In this document: positions 34,415 through 42,630 of the stretch, piece by piece
Layout: each line of letters starts with the position of its first letter
Numbering within the stretch: the stretch's first letter is position 1
Source of the DNA: Thermomicrobiales bacterium
GTDB taxonomy: Bacteria; Chloroflexota; Chloroflexia; Thermomicrobiales; UBA6265
DNA length: 64,000 bases
NCBI GenBank assembly: GCA_019637585.1
Contig: JAHBVL010000003.1
Location: 491,225-555,224 of the forward strand
Direction of reading: 5' to 3'
The notes under the pieces: model-generated
Told to the model about the DNA's origin: nothing
Database searches by the model: none
What the model saw: the letters and a program-made list of their open reading frames with translations, nothing else
Translations under genes and position numbers: made by a program

Positions 34415-35471
34415 TCCCGCCCCAGAGATCGCCCACGATGAACCCTTCCTGGAATGGATCGGAGGGGTCCACAACATACTGCGCCATGCCGGTGATCCAC
34501 CCCTGTCCCGTGATCTCCGGAATCACCGCCGGATAGTCCCCGATCGTCGTTTCCTCGATCAGCCGACCCGTGAAGGTCGTGCCCATGATGCTCTCGTGCA
34601 CGAAATCAGTCTCTAACGGCAACTGACCCTTGGCGTGCAACACCGCCATCCGGGCGCAGGTGCCGGTACCGCACGCCGAGCGATCGAGCACGCCGGTCCA
34701 GGTCGATGAATCAGCCCAGTCGAACTGACCGGTGGAAACGACCACCGTGTTTTTCGACGACGCGCCCGGCAAGGTCGGCGGTCCGGAAAGCACGATGATG
34801 CTCACCCCTGCGATATCCGGATTGTCGGGATGAGCCACCGGCAGTTGTTCGCGAGCCGCGGCTTTGACCATTTCGCCCAACCGGACGATTTCAGCCCCCT
34901 GCTCGGGCACGATCTCCAGACCCAGGTCGGCGGCATCACAGAGGACGTACCACATCCCACCATATGCCACGTCGACCCGCAACGACCCGATCGTCGGGAC
35001 ATCGATCGTGGCGTCGAGGTGCGCGGCAAATGCCGGCACATTGCGGAAGGTCACGCCGGTGACCTTGCCCTGCTCGCACTGCGCACACACGCGCACCAGC
35101 CCCGCCGGCGCCTCCAGCACAAGCTCCGTCACTGGTTCGGTCATCGGCAGCATGCCGGTTTCGAGAAGGACCGTCACCGAGCAGATCGTATTGGAGCCGG
35201 ACATGGGCGGGTACTCCACCTGCTCCATGATGACGAAACCGGCGTCCGCGTCCGGATGGGTGGGCGGCAGGATCAGATTGCAGCAGAGCGCCGGATAGCC
35301 CCGCGGTTCGCGCAACATCAGCTTGCGCAACCCGTCCTGATGCCGTTGCAGATACTGCATCTTGGCGAACATCGTCTCGCCGGGCACGTCGAGCACGCCG
35401 CCGGTGATGACCCGGCCCGGCTCGCCCCCCGCATGTGCATCGACAGCAGTGATGACCCGGTTGACGCGCAT
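34404..35471 (-). CDS. Proline racemase-family enzyme with Ser/Cys active-site pair
   Basis: A 355-residue protein with the proline racemase fold: DAHAGGEPGRV at the start and DRSACGTGTCARM near residue 261. Racemases and epimerases use two Cys, one in an MCGH-like motif and one in DRSPCGTG; trans-3-hydroxyproline dehydratases use Cys and Thr. Here the first motif reads PPMSGSNTI, so Ser91 replaces Cys, while Cys265 is kept. The substrate may be a hydroxyproline or related imino acid. The ATG (35471) overlaps the last base of the upstream oxidoreductase stop, so both act together or are at least coexpressed. Confidence 0.85.
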   Translation of the reverse strand: MRVNRVITAVDAHAGGEPGRVITGGVLDVPGETMFAKMQYLQRHQDGLRKLMLREPRGYPALCCNLILPPTHPDADAGFVIMEQVEYPPMSGSNTICSVTVLLETGMLPMTEPVTELVLEAPAGLVRVCAQCEQGKVTGVTFRNVPAFAAHLDATIDVPTIGSLRVDVAYGGMWYVLCDAADLGLEIVPEQGAEIVRLGEMVKAAAREQLPVAHPDNPDIAGVSIIVLSGPPTLPGASSKNTVVVSTGQFDWADSSTWTGVLDRSACGTGTCARMAVLHAKGQLPLETDFVHESIMGTTFTGRLIEETTIGDYPAVIPEITGQGWITGMAQYVVDPSDPFQEGFIVGDLWGGITP

Positions 35472-37183
35472 CAGCTTGCCTGTTGTCCAGCGATGGCCGC
35501 CGCGATCTTCTCACCGATCATGATCGCCGGCAAATTGGTGTTGGCTCGCGGCACGAACGGCATCAGCGACGCATCCCCGATCCTCAATCCCTCGACGCCA
35601 TAGACTTTGCCGGTCGGATCGGTCACTGCTCCAGGATCGTTTTCGCGACCCATGCGGGCTGTTCCGCAGCAGTGCCACGTGCCGTGACTTCGTTCCCTGA
35701 TGAACGCCTCCAGCGCCCGCTCATCGCGAATCAGGTCGAAGAGGGAGAGCCCTCCCGAGATCTTCCGTTCGACAACCCGGCGTCGAACCGAGGCGGGGGC
35801 GTCCGCCAGACGCGCCCACGGTTCGGTGCGAACGCGATTGCCGCGCGTGACGACTGCGAGATCGCGCGACTTCTCTGTGTAGCTGGTGGGGAATGGATAG
35901 TGTGCGGCTTTCTGCATTTCCGGATGCCGGTACAACGCCGCCAGGCGGACGAGCGCATCCTGCAGACGAAGCCGGTCGCGATCGTCGCTCAGCAGATTGA
36001 GCTCGACCCGCGGTTCGGCCAGCGGGTTGGCGGATTCGATTTCGACCCATCCCTGCGAGTAAGCGCGATTCACCCAAACCAGGAAGCCGCCGAGTTTCTG
36101 TCCGAGCGGATGCCATCCGCTCCGGTTGACGATGACGCCATACATGTCGACCGGATCGCAACCGTCGAGGTCCGAGCTATACCGGAAGCCCCCGAAGATA
36201 TGACGTCGCAGACTCCAGGGCTGCCGCGCGGCCGGATCGAGCAACGACGACACCGCGATCTGCGGATGCTCCTGCAGATTGCGACCCACCCCCGGCCGGT
36301 CGGCAACGACATCGACGCCCACGCGTTGCAGGAGTGAGCCAGGGCCGATCCCTGAACGCTGCAGGAGCGCCGGCGTGTGCAGAGCGCCCGCCGCGACGAC
36401 GACTTCGCCCGCCTGTAGATGCTCCCCGATCCCGCCGAGAATGCGGACATCGACGCCCGTGGCCCGTTTCCCATCGAAGGTGATCCGCAGCGCCTGTGTA
36501 TCAGGGAAGAGGACGAGATTCGGGCGCGATCGTACTGGCGCCGTCAAATACGCCGCGGCGGTCGACGCACGTCGCTCTCCGTCGTTGTTGATGACGATGG
36601 GAAACCAGGCCGGATCGAAATCCTCGTGCTGGCACGCCGTGTAGGGCAGTCCCGACGCTTCGAGCGCTTGGGCCGCGGCCCGCGAGAACCCGGGCCATTC
36701 ATCGAGCCCGACCCGCCGCAGCGGGAGTGGCCCGTCGCTGCCATGCATGGCACCCTTGCAGTCGGCGTCCCTCTCCAGTTTTCGGAAGAACGGGAGAACC
36801 TCCTCCCAGTTCCATCCCGTGGCGCCCTCCGCTGCCCAACCGTCGTAGTCATCCGGAGAGCCGCGATTGGCCATCATCCCATTGATCGACGATCCCCCAC
36901 CCATTACCCTGGCCTGCTCGTAGCGACGTCTGGTGCGGGTATCCGGACCCGAGTCCGGCGGCGGCTGATGGTAGACGCGAAGCTCGCGCCAGTGATGCCG
37001 GGGATCGAAGTAGGCAACGATCGGGTAGCTGTCCCAGATCACCTGATCGGTGTGATTCGGCGGCGTGTCAGGCCCCGCTTCGACCAGCGCAACCGTTCGC
37101 CCGGGATTTTCGGACAACCGGCTGGCCAGCACACATCCCGCCGACCCGCCGCCAATGATCACAACATCGAATCGTCTCGTCAT
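35471..37183 (-). CDS. GMC-family FAD oxidoreductase (choline dehydrogenase-like)
   Basis: A 570-residue flavoenzyme. The N-terminal Rossmann motif VVIIGGGSAGCVLASRLSE binds FAD; GGGSSINGMM is GMC signature 1; GALHTPALLQRSGIGPG is signature 2. The C-terminal catalytic His is in HGTWHCCGTARMG. It oxidises an alcohol group on an unknown substrate. It begins the two-gene unit with the racemase-like enzyme. The gap upstream (37184-37591) holds a 35-bp tandem repeat and a REPIN-like element, and no gene. Confidence 0.93.
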   Translation of the reverse strand: MTRRFDVVIIGGGSAGCVLASRLSENPGRTVALVEAGPDTPPNHTDQVIWDSYPIVAYFDPRHHWRELRVYHQPPPDSGPDTRTRRRYEQARVMGGGSSINGMMANRGSPDDYDGWAAEGATGWNWEEVLPFFRKLERDADCKGAMHGSDGPLPLRRVGLDEWPGFSRAAAQALEASGLPYTACQHEDFDPAWFPIVINNDGERRASTAAAYLTAPVRSRPNLVLFPDTQALRITFDGKRATGVDVRILGGIGEHLQAGEVVVAAGALHTPALLQRSGIGPGSLLQRVGVDVVADRPGVGRNLQEHPQIAVSSLLDPAARQPWSLRRHIFGGFRYSSDLDGCDPVDMYGVIVNRSGWHPLGQKLGGFLVWVNRAYSQGWVEIESANPLAEPRVELNLLSDDRDRLRLQDALVRLAALYRHPEMQKAAHYPFPTSYTEKSRDLAVVTRGNRVRTEPWARLADAPASVRRRVVERKISGGLSLFDLIRDERALEAFIRERSHGTWHCCGTARMGRENDPGAVTDPTGKVYGVEGLRIGDASLMPFVPRANTNLPAIMIGEKIAAAIAGQQAS

Positions 37184-37241
37184 GCTGGAAGTATCGCAGG
37201 TTCTCCGCGGTGATCACCCTGCAGCAGAGAACCCGCCGATG

Positions 37242-37320
37242 TTCCAAATCGGCCTGTAGCTGAAACCCTGCCTACATTCCAAATCGGCCTGTAGCTGAAA
37301 CCCTGCCTACATTCCAAATA
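37242..37320. repeat. 35-bp tandem repeat, 2.3 copies
   Basis: Units start at 37242, 37277 and 37312 (partial); the first two are identical. Each contains GTAGCTG...CCTAC, so it may be a relic of a REP pair. It lies directly beside the REPIN-like element at 37326. Confidence 0.85.
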
Positions 37321-37325
37321 ACCCT

Positions 37326-37470
37326 GTAGCCGCAGACCCCCGTGTCTGCCCCACAACCCCAGCGATGGTCGTACGAAGACCAGACATTTCAGGTGCAGAT
37401 GTAACGACGCACCATGCGACGCGTGACGCCTGTTTCCCATGAAAAAGCAGACACGGGGGTCTGCAGCTAC
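37326..37470. repeat. REPIN-like element, copy 3 (145 bp)
   Basis: Arms GTAGCCGCAGAC-CCCCGT-GTCTGC and, on the other strand, GTAGCTGCAGAC-CCCCGT-GTCTGC enclose a 97-bp spacer with tttcccatgaaaaa, as in copy 2. It lies in the 408-bp non-coding gap between the GMC gene and the cta operon end. Confidence 0.85.
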
Positions 37471-37591
37471 CAGAGATTCGATCACGGGCAGAGACACGTG
37501 GGCTACAAGATGGCGCATCAATGGGAATGCCCGGCCGTTGAACGGCCGGGCGTTGTGCACGGAATCTGTGATCGATCGAAAGGCGACCCGC

Positions 37592-38227
37592 CTAATAGAG
37601 GGGCGTCTCCTTCGGACGCTCGATCCGGCTGAAACTCGCCGGCGGGCGATTCCAGCCCAGCGACTCGGTTTCGTCGCCGGCGACGGCAAGGAAGGCACTC
37701 CGCGTCTTCGGGTAGACGGCCGTGATCGCCTCGACCGGAATCCACAGGTCAGCCGCCGCACCATGCAGCCCCCGGCCATAGATCAGTGTTCTCTGGACCG
37801 AACCGACATCCTCGACACTCTTCAGAATGTCGCCGACTTCGGCAAGCGCGCCGTTCCGGGCATAGAGGGTGTAGCCAGGGACCAGATCGGCCACCGTACC
37901 AGCCGGACCATGCCGCTCTGTGAGATTGGCCGCGACGCCAACGAGTTCGCCCCGCATCGGTTTGCCACCGATGGCGACTTCCTTGTCCAGGGGCCCGAGC
38001 GCACCGGCCGGGCGAGAATTCAGCAATGCGGCAACTGCCAGGATGCCGACGGTCAGCCCGACGCCGAGCCACAGCTCGCGACGCTTGAGCTCGGAGGTGA
38101 CGTCACCATCGTATGCATTCAGGAGAGACTCACCAATGAGCACAATGAGCCCGCCGGTAACCAGGAACGCCAGCAGGCATACCAGCACTGGCCGGATCCA
38201 TCTGACGCTCACGTACTCAATTGCCAT
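37592..38227 (-). CDS. Two-helix membrane protein with PRC-barrel-like C-terminal part
   Basis: A 211-residue protein with two hydrophobic segments (about 12-34 and 54-72) and a soluble C-terminal part. The latter has short strands (KSVEDVGSVQRTLIYG, LWIPVEAITAVYP) that resemble PRC-barrel repeats. The ATG at 38227 follows GGAGAGG and lies inside the end of the upstream gene (11-bp overlap). It is the last gene of the cta block; whether it serves the oxidase is unknown. Confidence 0.7.
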   Translation of the reverse strand: MAIEYVSVRWIRPVLVCLLAFLVTGGLIVLIGESLLNAYDGDVTSELKRRELWLGVGLTVGILAVAALLNSRPAGALGPLDKEVAIGGKPMRGELVGVAANLTERHGPAGTVADLVPGYTLYARNGALAEVGDILKSVEDVGSVQRTLIYGRGLHGAAADLWIPVEAITAVYPKTRSAFLAVAGDETESLGWNRPPASFSRIERPKETPLY

Positions 38228-38582
38228 CGTTCCTCTCCCCGAATCTACCAATTCCCATGTCCAGCATCACGCCGGACGCGGGTTCTTCACCAATCATCCA
38301 TTCAGATAACTGCAGCTCCGCTCGCCGCCGCCGAATCCTCCGCACCCGGATTTCGTAGAGGAGCGGACCAGGGAGCGCCAATGCAGGAATGATAAGCCAT
38401 GGCCATGTAGTTATGGAGAGGATGTATTTCGCTTCCGACGTCCATCCAGCCGCCCAGACCGTGGCTATCACCGTCACGATCTTGAACACGAACAACACCC
38501 AGAGAAAAGCACGCACCGTCGCCCGGGCGTCTTCGCTCTCTCCGGAGATGTCGGCATCGGCGTTGGGGTCGAGCAGGCGCAT
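38217..38582 (-). CDS. Small membrane protein of the cta operon
   Basis: A protein of about 121 residues with two hydrophobic segments (FLWVLFVFKIVTVIATVWAAG and ITTWPWLIIPALALPGPLLY) and a basic cytoplasmic stretch (RVRRIRRRR). It is not a family I recognise. The ATG at 38582 is likely; TTG codons six and nine bases further upstream are alternatives and none has a strong site. It lies 17 bp after ctaG and overlaps the next gene, so it is cotranscribed with the oxidase genes. Confidence 0.65.
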   Translation of the reverse strand: MRLLDPNADADISGESEDARATVRAFLWVLFVFKIVTVIATVWAAGWTSEAKYILSITTWPWLIIPALALPGPLLYEIRVRRIRRRRAELQLSEWMIGEEPASGVMLDMGIGRFGERNDGN

Positions 38583-38599
38583 GAGCAACAACCATCGCG

Positions 38600-39514
38600 T
38601 CAGCGCGTCGGAGCGTGATTGGGTTCCGGACTGGCCGGGATGGAGAGCCCCGTCCGCTCATCATCATCCGCCCGGCGCCCCCATCGCAGAAAGATCGACG
38701 TGATCCACAGGAAATAGATCGAGCTGCCTCCCACCCACATCATTAGTCCGGCAAGCTGCTGATCGACGTCGAGCGCGATCCCGAAAATACGCGGGGAGTT
38801 CTCGTAGAAGTGGTACATCGGCACCGCGCCAAAGGTGATGAACGCCCCCACCACCCCGGAGGGCAGACTGGTCAGAAAGAGATAGAGGCATTGCAGCGGT
38901 TCGGTGAGACGGGGCCATGCGGGAAGCGGACCGAGCACTGGCCACCAGCCGATCAACGCCGCGATCATGAACGATCCATGCTGCAACACATGGATCGGTT
39001 CAGACTGCAGGGCGCGATCGTAAACACCCGGAACGTGCCAGACGATGATGATGGCGTTGGAGATGAAGAGCGCCGGCACGAATCTGGTGACTGCGTACCC
39101 AATACTGTTGATCGCTGGTTGGCGGGTCAGGGGCTCGAGCAGCCATGACGGCGTTCCCGCCAGCCAGAGGGGCGCCACGGCGAAGAGGAGCAGCATGTGC
39201 TGCGTCATATGCGCGCTGAGCAGGTAGTTGTCCGACCAATCGTCGAGCGGCGGTCCCAATGCGACGATGAAGAGCGCGCAGCCAAGCAGAAAGAGAACGC
39301 GCTGTTTGCGGGTGACGATCCGCTCCGCGGCATCGGGACGGGAGTTGTTGAAATGCCCGGTTGCCAGCACATAAGCGGCGGCAATGGCAAAGGCTGCCAG
39401 CACGACGGTCGGATCGATCCGCCAGTTGCTGTGCAGCCAACCCGTAGGAAACCCTACGCCACTATGGAGGATGGGCCAGTTCGCCAAAGGAATGAACTCG
39501 ATTTCCCGCCGCAA
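38600..39514 (-). CDS. ctaG: Cytochrome c oxidase assembly factor CtaG (caa3 type)
   Basis: A 304-residue protein with about seven transmembrane segments. The CtaG_caa3 pattern is clear: SAHMTQHMLLLFAVAPLWLAGTPSWLLEPL, WHVPGVYDRAL and a GPLPAWPRLT turn, with the His residues expected for copper or heme handling. It helps assemble the CuB/CuA centres of subunit I. The start is assigned to the TTG at 39514 because the frame is open there, but it lacks a good ribosome site and may be further in. It follows ctaF by 36 bp. Confidence 0.9.
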   Translation of the reverse strand: MRREIEFIPLANWPILHSGVGFPTGWLHSNWRIDPTVVLAAFAIAAAYVLATGHFNNSRPDAAERIVTRKQRVLFLLGCALFIVALGPPLDDWSDNYLLSAHMTQHMLLLFAVAPLWLAGTPSWLLEPLTRQPAINSIGYAVTRFVPALFISNAIIIVWHVPGVYDRALQSEPIHVLQHGSFMIAALIGWWPVLGPLPAWPRLTEPLQCLYLFLTSLPSGVVGAFITFGAVPMYHFYENSPRIFGIALDVDQQLAGLMMWVGGSSIYFLWITSIFLRWGRRADDDERTGLSIPASPEPNHAPTR

Positions 39515-39550
39515 TCGGAGAGTAAGCTCCAGGCCCGCAACGCGTCCCGG

Positions 39551-39901
39551 CTACGAAATGAATCCACCCGGACCGAAGTCGATCGTGTGCACCCGCAACA
39601 ACGCAATGAGCGCACCGATCACCGCCAATGAGCCAACCAGCGCGGCGATGAACATATACCGGAAAAGCGGCGAATCGAACTTGAGATGCATGTAGTACCC
39701 GATGACCGTCAGGAACTTGCCGATCGACAGGATGAACAGGGCCGGGACCAGCGCCCCGGAATCGTGCATCCAGTCGATGTAGTAGATCGCGACCTCGATG
39801 GCCGTGATGATCGTCAGAATGATGGCGATCTTGATGTACTTCTGCTCGCTCGGATGCTCGTGCTCGCCATGATCGGCTGCTGCCAATGCACCATGTGTCA
39901 T
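39551..39901 (-). CDS. ctaF: Cytochrome c oxidase subunit IV (CtaF/CoxD type)
   Basis: A 116-residue protein: a His-rich N-terminus (DHGEHEHPSEQKYIKIA), then three hydrophobic helices. It has the pattern of COX4_pro subunits (ITAIEVAIYYIDWM, IGKFLTVIGYYMHLKFD). The ATG at 39901 follows GGGGGAAC. It is a small accessory subunit of the aa3 complex and sits between ctaE and ctaG. Confidence 0.9.
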   Translation of the reverse strand: MTHGALAAADHGEHEHPSEQKYIKIAIILTIITAIEVAIYYIDWMHDSGALVPALFILSIGKFLTVIGYYMHLKFDSPLFRYMFIAALVGSLAVIGALIALLRVHTIDFGPGGFIS

Positions 39902-39920
39902 CGCTCAGTTCCCCCTGCCC

Positions 39921-40652
39921 TTAGCCGAGCCCGATTTGCCGAAGCGCCCCTTCGGCTTCGTGGGTGATGGTCGAGATTTCGTCGTACGGAATCAGGTAGA
40001 CGAGCGTGAAGATCACGATCCAGACGATATCCACGAAGTGCCAGTAGAGTCCGGCGATCTCCACATTGAGCGCCTGATCCTTTCGGACACCGCCGCGCAA
40101 AGACATGATCAGCAACGACATCAACCAGATGACGCCGATCGTCACGTGCGCGCCATGGAAACCGGTTAGGGTGAAGAACGAGCTGCCGAAGATGTTCGTC
40201 GTCAGACCAAGACCTTCGTGCTTGAACTCGGTGAATTCGAAGAACTGACCACCCAGAAAGACGGCTCCCAGAAGCGCGGTGGCGCCCAGCCAGATGCGCA
40301 GCCCTCGCACATTCCCCTTCTGGATCGAGGCCAGCGCCAGCACCATCGTCAGCGAGCTCATCAGCAGCACGAACGCGCTGATCGACGTGTAGGGAATATC
40401 CAGAATCTCGTGCGGCAGCGGACCAATGCCCTGCCCCGCCTGGTAGAGCCGTTCGGCTTCGCCGCGATAGATCATATACATCGCGATCAGCGAGCCAAAG
40501 AACATGCAGTCGGAGGCCAGGAAGGCCCACATGGCGATCTTGCGGCTGTCCAGCCCGGTGCTGGTGGGCGGATGCCCGGAATGATCGGCTCCGCCAATAT
40601 GCGATTCACCGCCCCCGTGCGCGGTTTCGAGTGTGGCAACTGCCTGAGCCAA
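39921..40652 (-). CDS. ctaE: Cytochrome c oxidase subunit III
   Basis: A 243-residue protein with five or six helices. Subunit III landmarks are WAFLASDCMFFGSLIAMYMIYRG, GQFFEF, GFHGAHVTIGVIWL and GLYWHFVDIVWIVIFTLVYL. The start is a TTG at 40652 with AGGAGG seven bases upstream, a clear case. It stabilises the catalytic core and proton uptake of the oxidase. Confidence 0.95.
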   Translation of the reverse strand: MAQAVATLETAHGGGESHIGGADHSGHPPTSTGLDSRKIAMWAFLASDCMFFGSLIAMYMIYRGEAERLYQAGQGIGPLPHEILDIPYTSISAFVLLMSSLTMVLALASIQKGNVRGLRIWLGATALLGAVFLGGQFFEFTEFKHEGLGLTTNIFGSSFFTLTGFHGAHVTIGVIWLMSLLIMSLRGGVRKDQALNVEIAGLYWHFVDIVWIVIFTLVYLIPYDEISTITHEAEGALRQIGLG

Positions 40653-40689
40653 TGTGATTCCTCCTCTGAACGCCTTTCGCCGCGCTTCT

Positions 40690-42570
40690 CTAACCCGCCG
40701 GCTCGAAGGCCCAGGCGTAAATAGCGACCACCATGATCAACCCACCGATCGGAACCAGAATCGGCAAATGGAGCAGACCGATGGTCAACACCGGATTGTC
40801 GATGAGCATTCCCAGTGCCAGGATGAAAAAGCCAAACGCACTGACAAGCGGGAAATAGGACGGGTTCGGCAGGTGGATCGATGATGGGTCCACTTGCTCC
40901 TTGGGCGCGGGCGCCTTGCGCTCCACTCCCGAACCAGCGCCATGGTCGCCATATTTGTCCCACCACAGCTGATCGCGATGGGTGATCTCCGGAATGGAGG
41001 CGAAGTTGTAGACGGGCGGTGGCGATGATGTCGCCCATTCGATTGTGGCGGCATCCCACGGATCGTCGGAAGCGACTTCACCATTCCGGAGCGTCTTCAC
41101 GACATTGATGATGAACACGAGGAACGACGTGGCCAGCACAAACGCGCCGATCGTGATGAAGAGGTTCCAGGGACCCCAGCCACTGTCTTCCGAATAGGTG
41201 AAGTACCGGCGAGGCATTCCGGCCAGACCGACAAAGTGCATGGGGAAGAAGGTGGCGTTGAACCCGACGAACGCCATCCAGAAATTCCACTTGCCCAACC
41301 GCTCATCGAGCAGGCGTCCGGTGATCTTGGGGAACCAGAAGTATGTTCCGGCCATCAACCCGAACACCGTGCCGCCGAAGAGCACATAGTGGAAGTGCGC
41401 GATGATGAAATAGGTGTCGTTCTGCTGCGAGTCGACGGGCGGCGAGGCGTGCATGACACCCGACAATCCTCCGATCACGAACTGGGAGACCAGTCCGACG
41501 GCAAAGAGCATCGCGGTGGTGAACCGCAGCGATCCTTTCACCATCGTTCCCAGCCAGTTGAAGATCTTGACGCCGGTGGGTATCGCGATCAGCATCGTCG
41601 AACCCGCGAAGACGGCATTTGCCGTCGGCCCCATGCCCACCGTGAACATGTGGTGCGCCCAGACGCCGAAGCCGAGGAAAGCGATCGCGCAGGTGGCGTA
41701 AACCATCACCGAGTAGCCGAAGAGCGGTTTCCGGGAGAAGACCGGAATGATCTCCGACACGATGCCGAAAGCCGGCAGCACGAGGATGTAGACCTCCGGA
41801 TGGCCGAAGACCCAGAAGAGGTGCTGCCAGAGCAACGGGTCGCCGCCTGCCGCGTACTCATAGAAGCCGGTGCCGGCGTAGCGGTCGAATGCCAGCAGAA
41901 TGAGCGCGGCGGTGATGGCCGGGAAGGCCATGACCAGCAGAATCGACACGATCAGCGTCGTCCAGCTGAAGATCGGCATGCGCATCATGGTCATGCCCGG
42001 AGCGCGCATATTGATGACCGTGACGATCATGTTGAACGCCGCGAGCATCGACGCGACGCCGAGAACCTGCAGACCGATCAGCCAGAAATCGACATTCCGG
42101 CCCGGATTCCACGAGGTCGACGTCAACGGCGCGTAGCCGTACCAGCCGGCGTTGGGCGCCGCATGGAAAAACCAGGAGAGGTTGAGGATGATGCCGCCGC
42201 CGAGGAAGATCCAGTAGCTGTAGGCATTCAATCGCGGAAACGCCACGTCCCTGGCGCCGATTTGCAGCGGCATGACGTAGTTGAAAAACGCCACGCTCAT
42301 CGGCATCAACGCGAGGAAGATCATCGTCGTGCCGTGCATGGTGAAGAGTTCGTTGTATCGCGCTGCGCTGACCACATCGAGGTTCGGACGCGCCAGCTGC
42401 GTGCGGATGATCAACGCTTCCACTCCGCCAAGCAGAAGAAACAGGAACGCGGTCACCCCGTACATGATGCCGATCCGCTTGTGATCGACAGTGGTCAGCC
42501 AGCTCCAAAGGCCCGTGGCCGGTTTGGTGATGGGTTGTGCCATGACCTGTGGCTGGGCAATCGATGCCAT
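40690..42570 (-). CDS. ctaD: Cytochrome c oxidase subunit I (aa3 type)
   Basis: A 626-residue protein with at least 12 transmembrane helices and an extended C-terminus with two additional hydrophobic segments. The low-spin heme His lies in LFTMHGTTMIF and HFHYVLFGG. CuB is bound by FGHPEVYILVLPAFG (His-Pro-Glu-Val-Tyr with the crosslinking Tyr) and by the His pair of GVWAHHMFTVG. It reduces O2 and pumps protons. The longer C-terminal part is typical of caa3 enzymes of Gram-positive-like lineages. The ATG follows GGCAGGAGC. Confidence 0.97.
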   Translation of the reverse strand: MASIAQPQVMAQPITKPATGLWSWLTTVDHKRIGIMYGVTAFLFLLLGGVEALIIRTQLARPNLDVVSAARYNELFTMHGTTMIFLALMPMSVAFFNYVMPLQIGARDVAFPRLNAYSYWIFLGGGIILNLSWFFHAAPNAGWYGYAPLTSTSWNPGRNVDFWLIGLQVLGVASMLAAFNMIVTVINMRAPGMTMMRMPIFSWTTLIVSILLVMAFPAITAALILLAFDRYAGTGFYEYAAGGDPLLWQHLFWVFGHPEVYILVLPAFGIVSEIIPVFSRKPLFGYSVMVYATCAIAFLGFGVWAHHMFTVGMGPTANAVFAGSTMLIAIPTGVKIFNWLGTMVKGSLRFTTAMLFAVGLVSQFVIGGLSGVMHASPPVDSQQNDTYFIIAHFHYVLFGGTVFGLMAGTYFWFPKITGRLLDERLGKWNFWMAFVGFNATFFPMHFVGLAGMPRRYFTYSEDSGWGPWNLFITIGAFVLATSFLVFIINVVKTLRNGEVASDDPWDAATIEWATSSPPPVYNFASIPEITHRDQLWWDKYGDHGAGSGVERKAPAPKEQVDPSSIHLPNPSYFPLVSAFGFFILALGMLIDNPVLTIGLLHLPILVPIGGLIMVVAIYAWAFEPAG

Positions 42571-42630
42571 TGTTCCGCTCCTGCCTGCGAGTGTTCGCGT
42601 TCCTGTGATTCCGCGTCCGATGGTGTTCGA

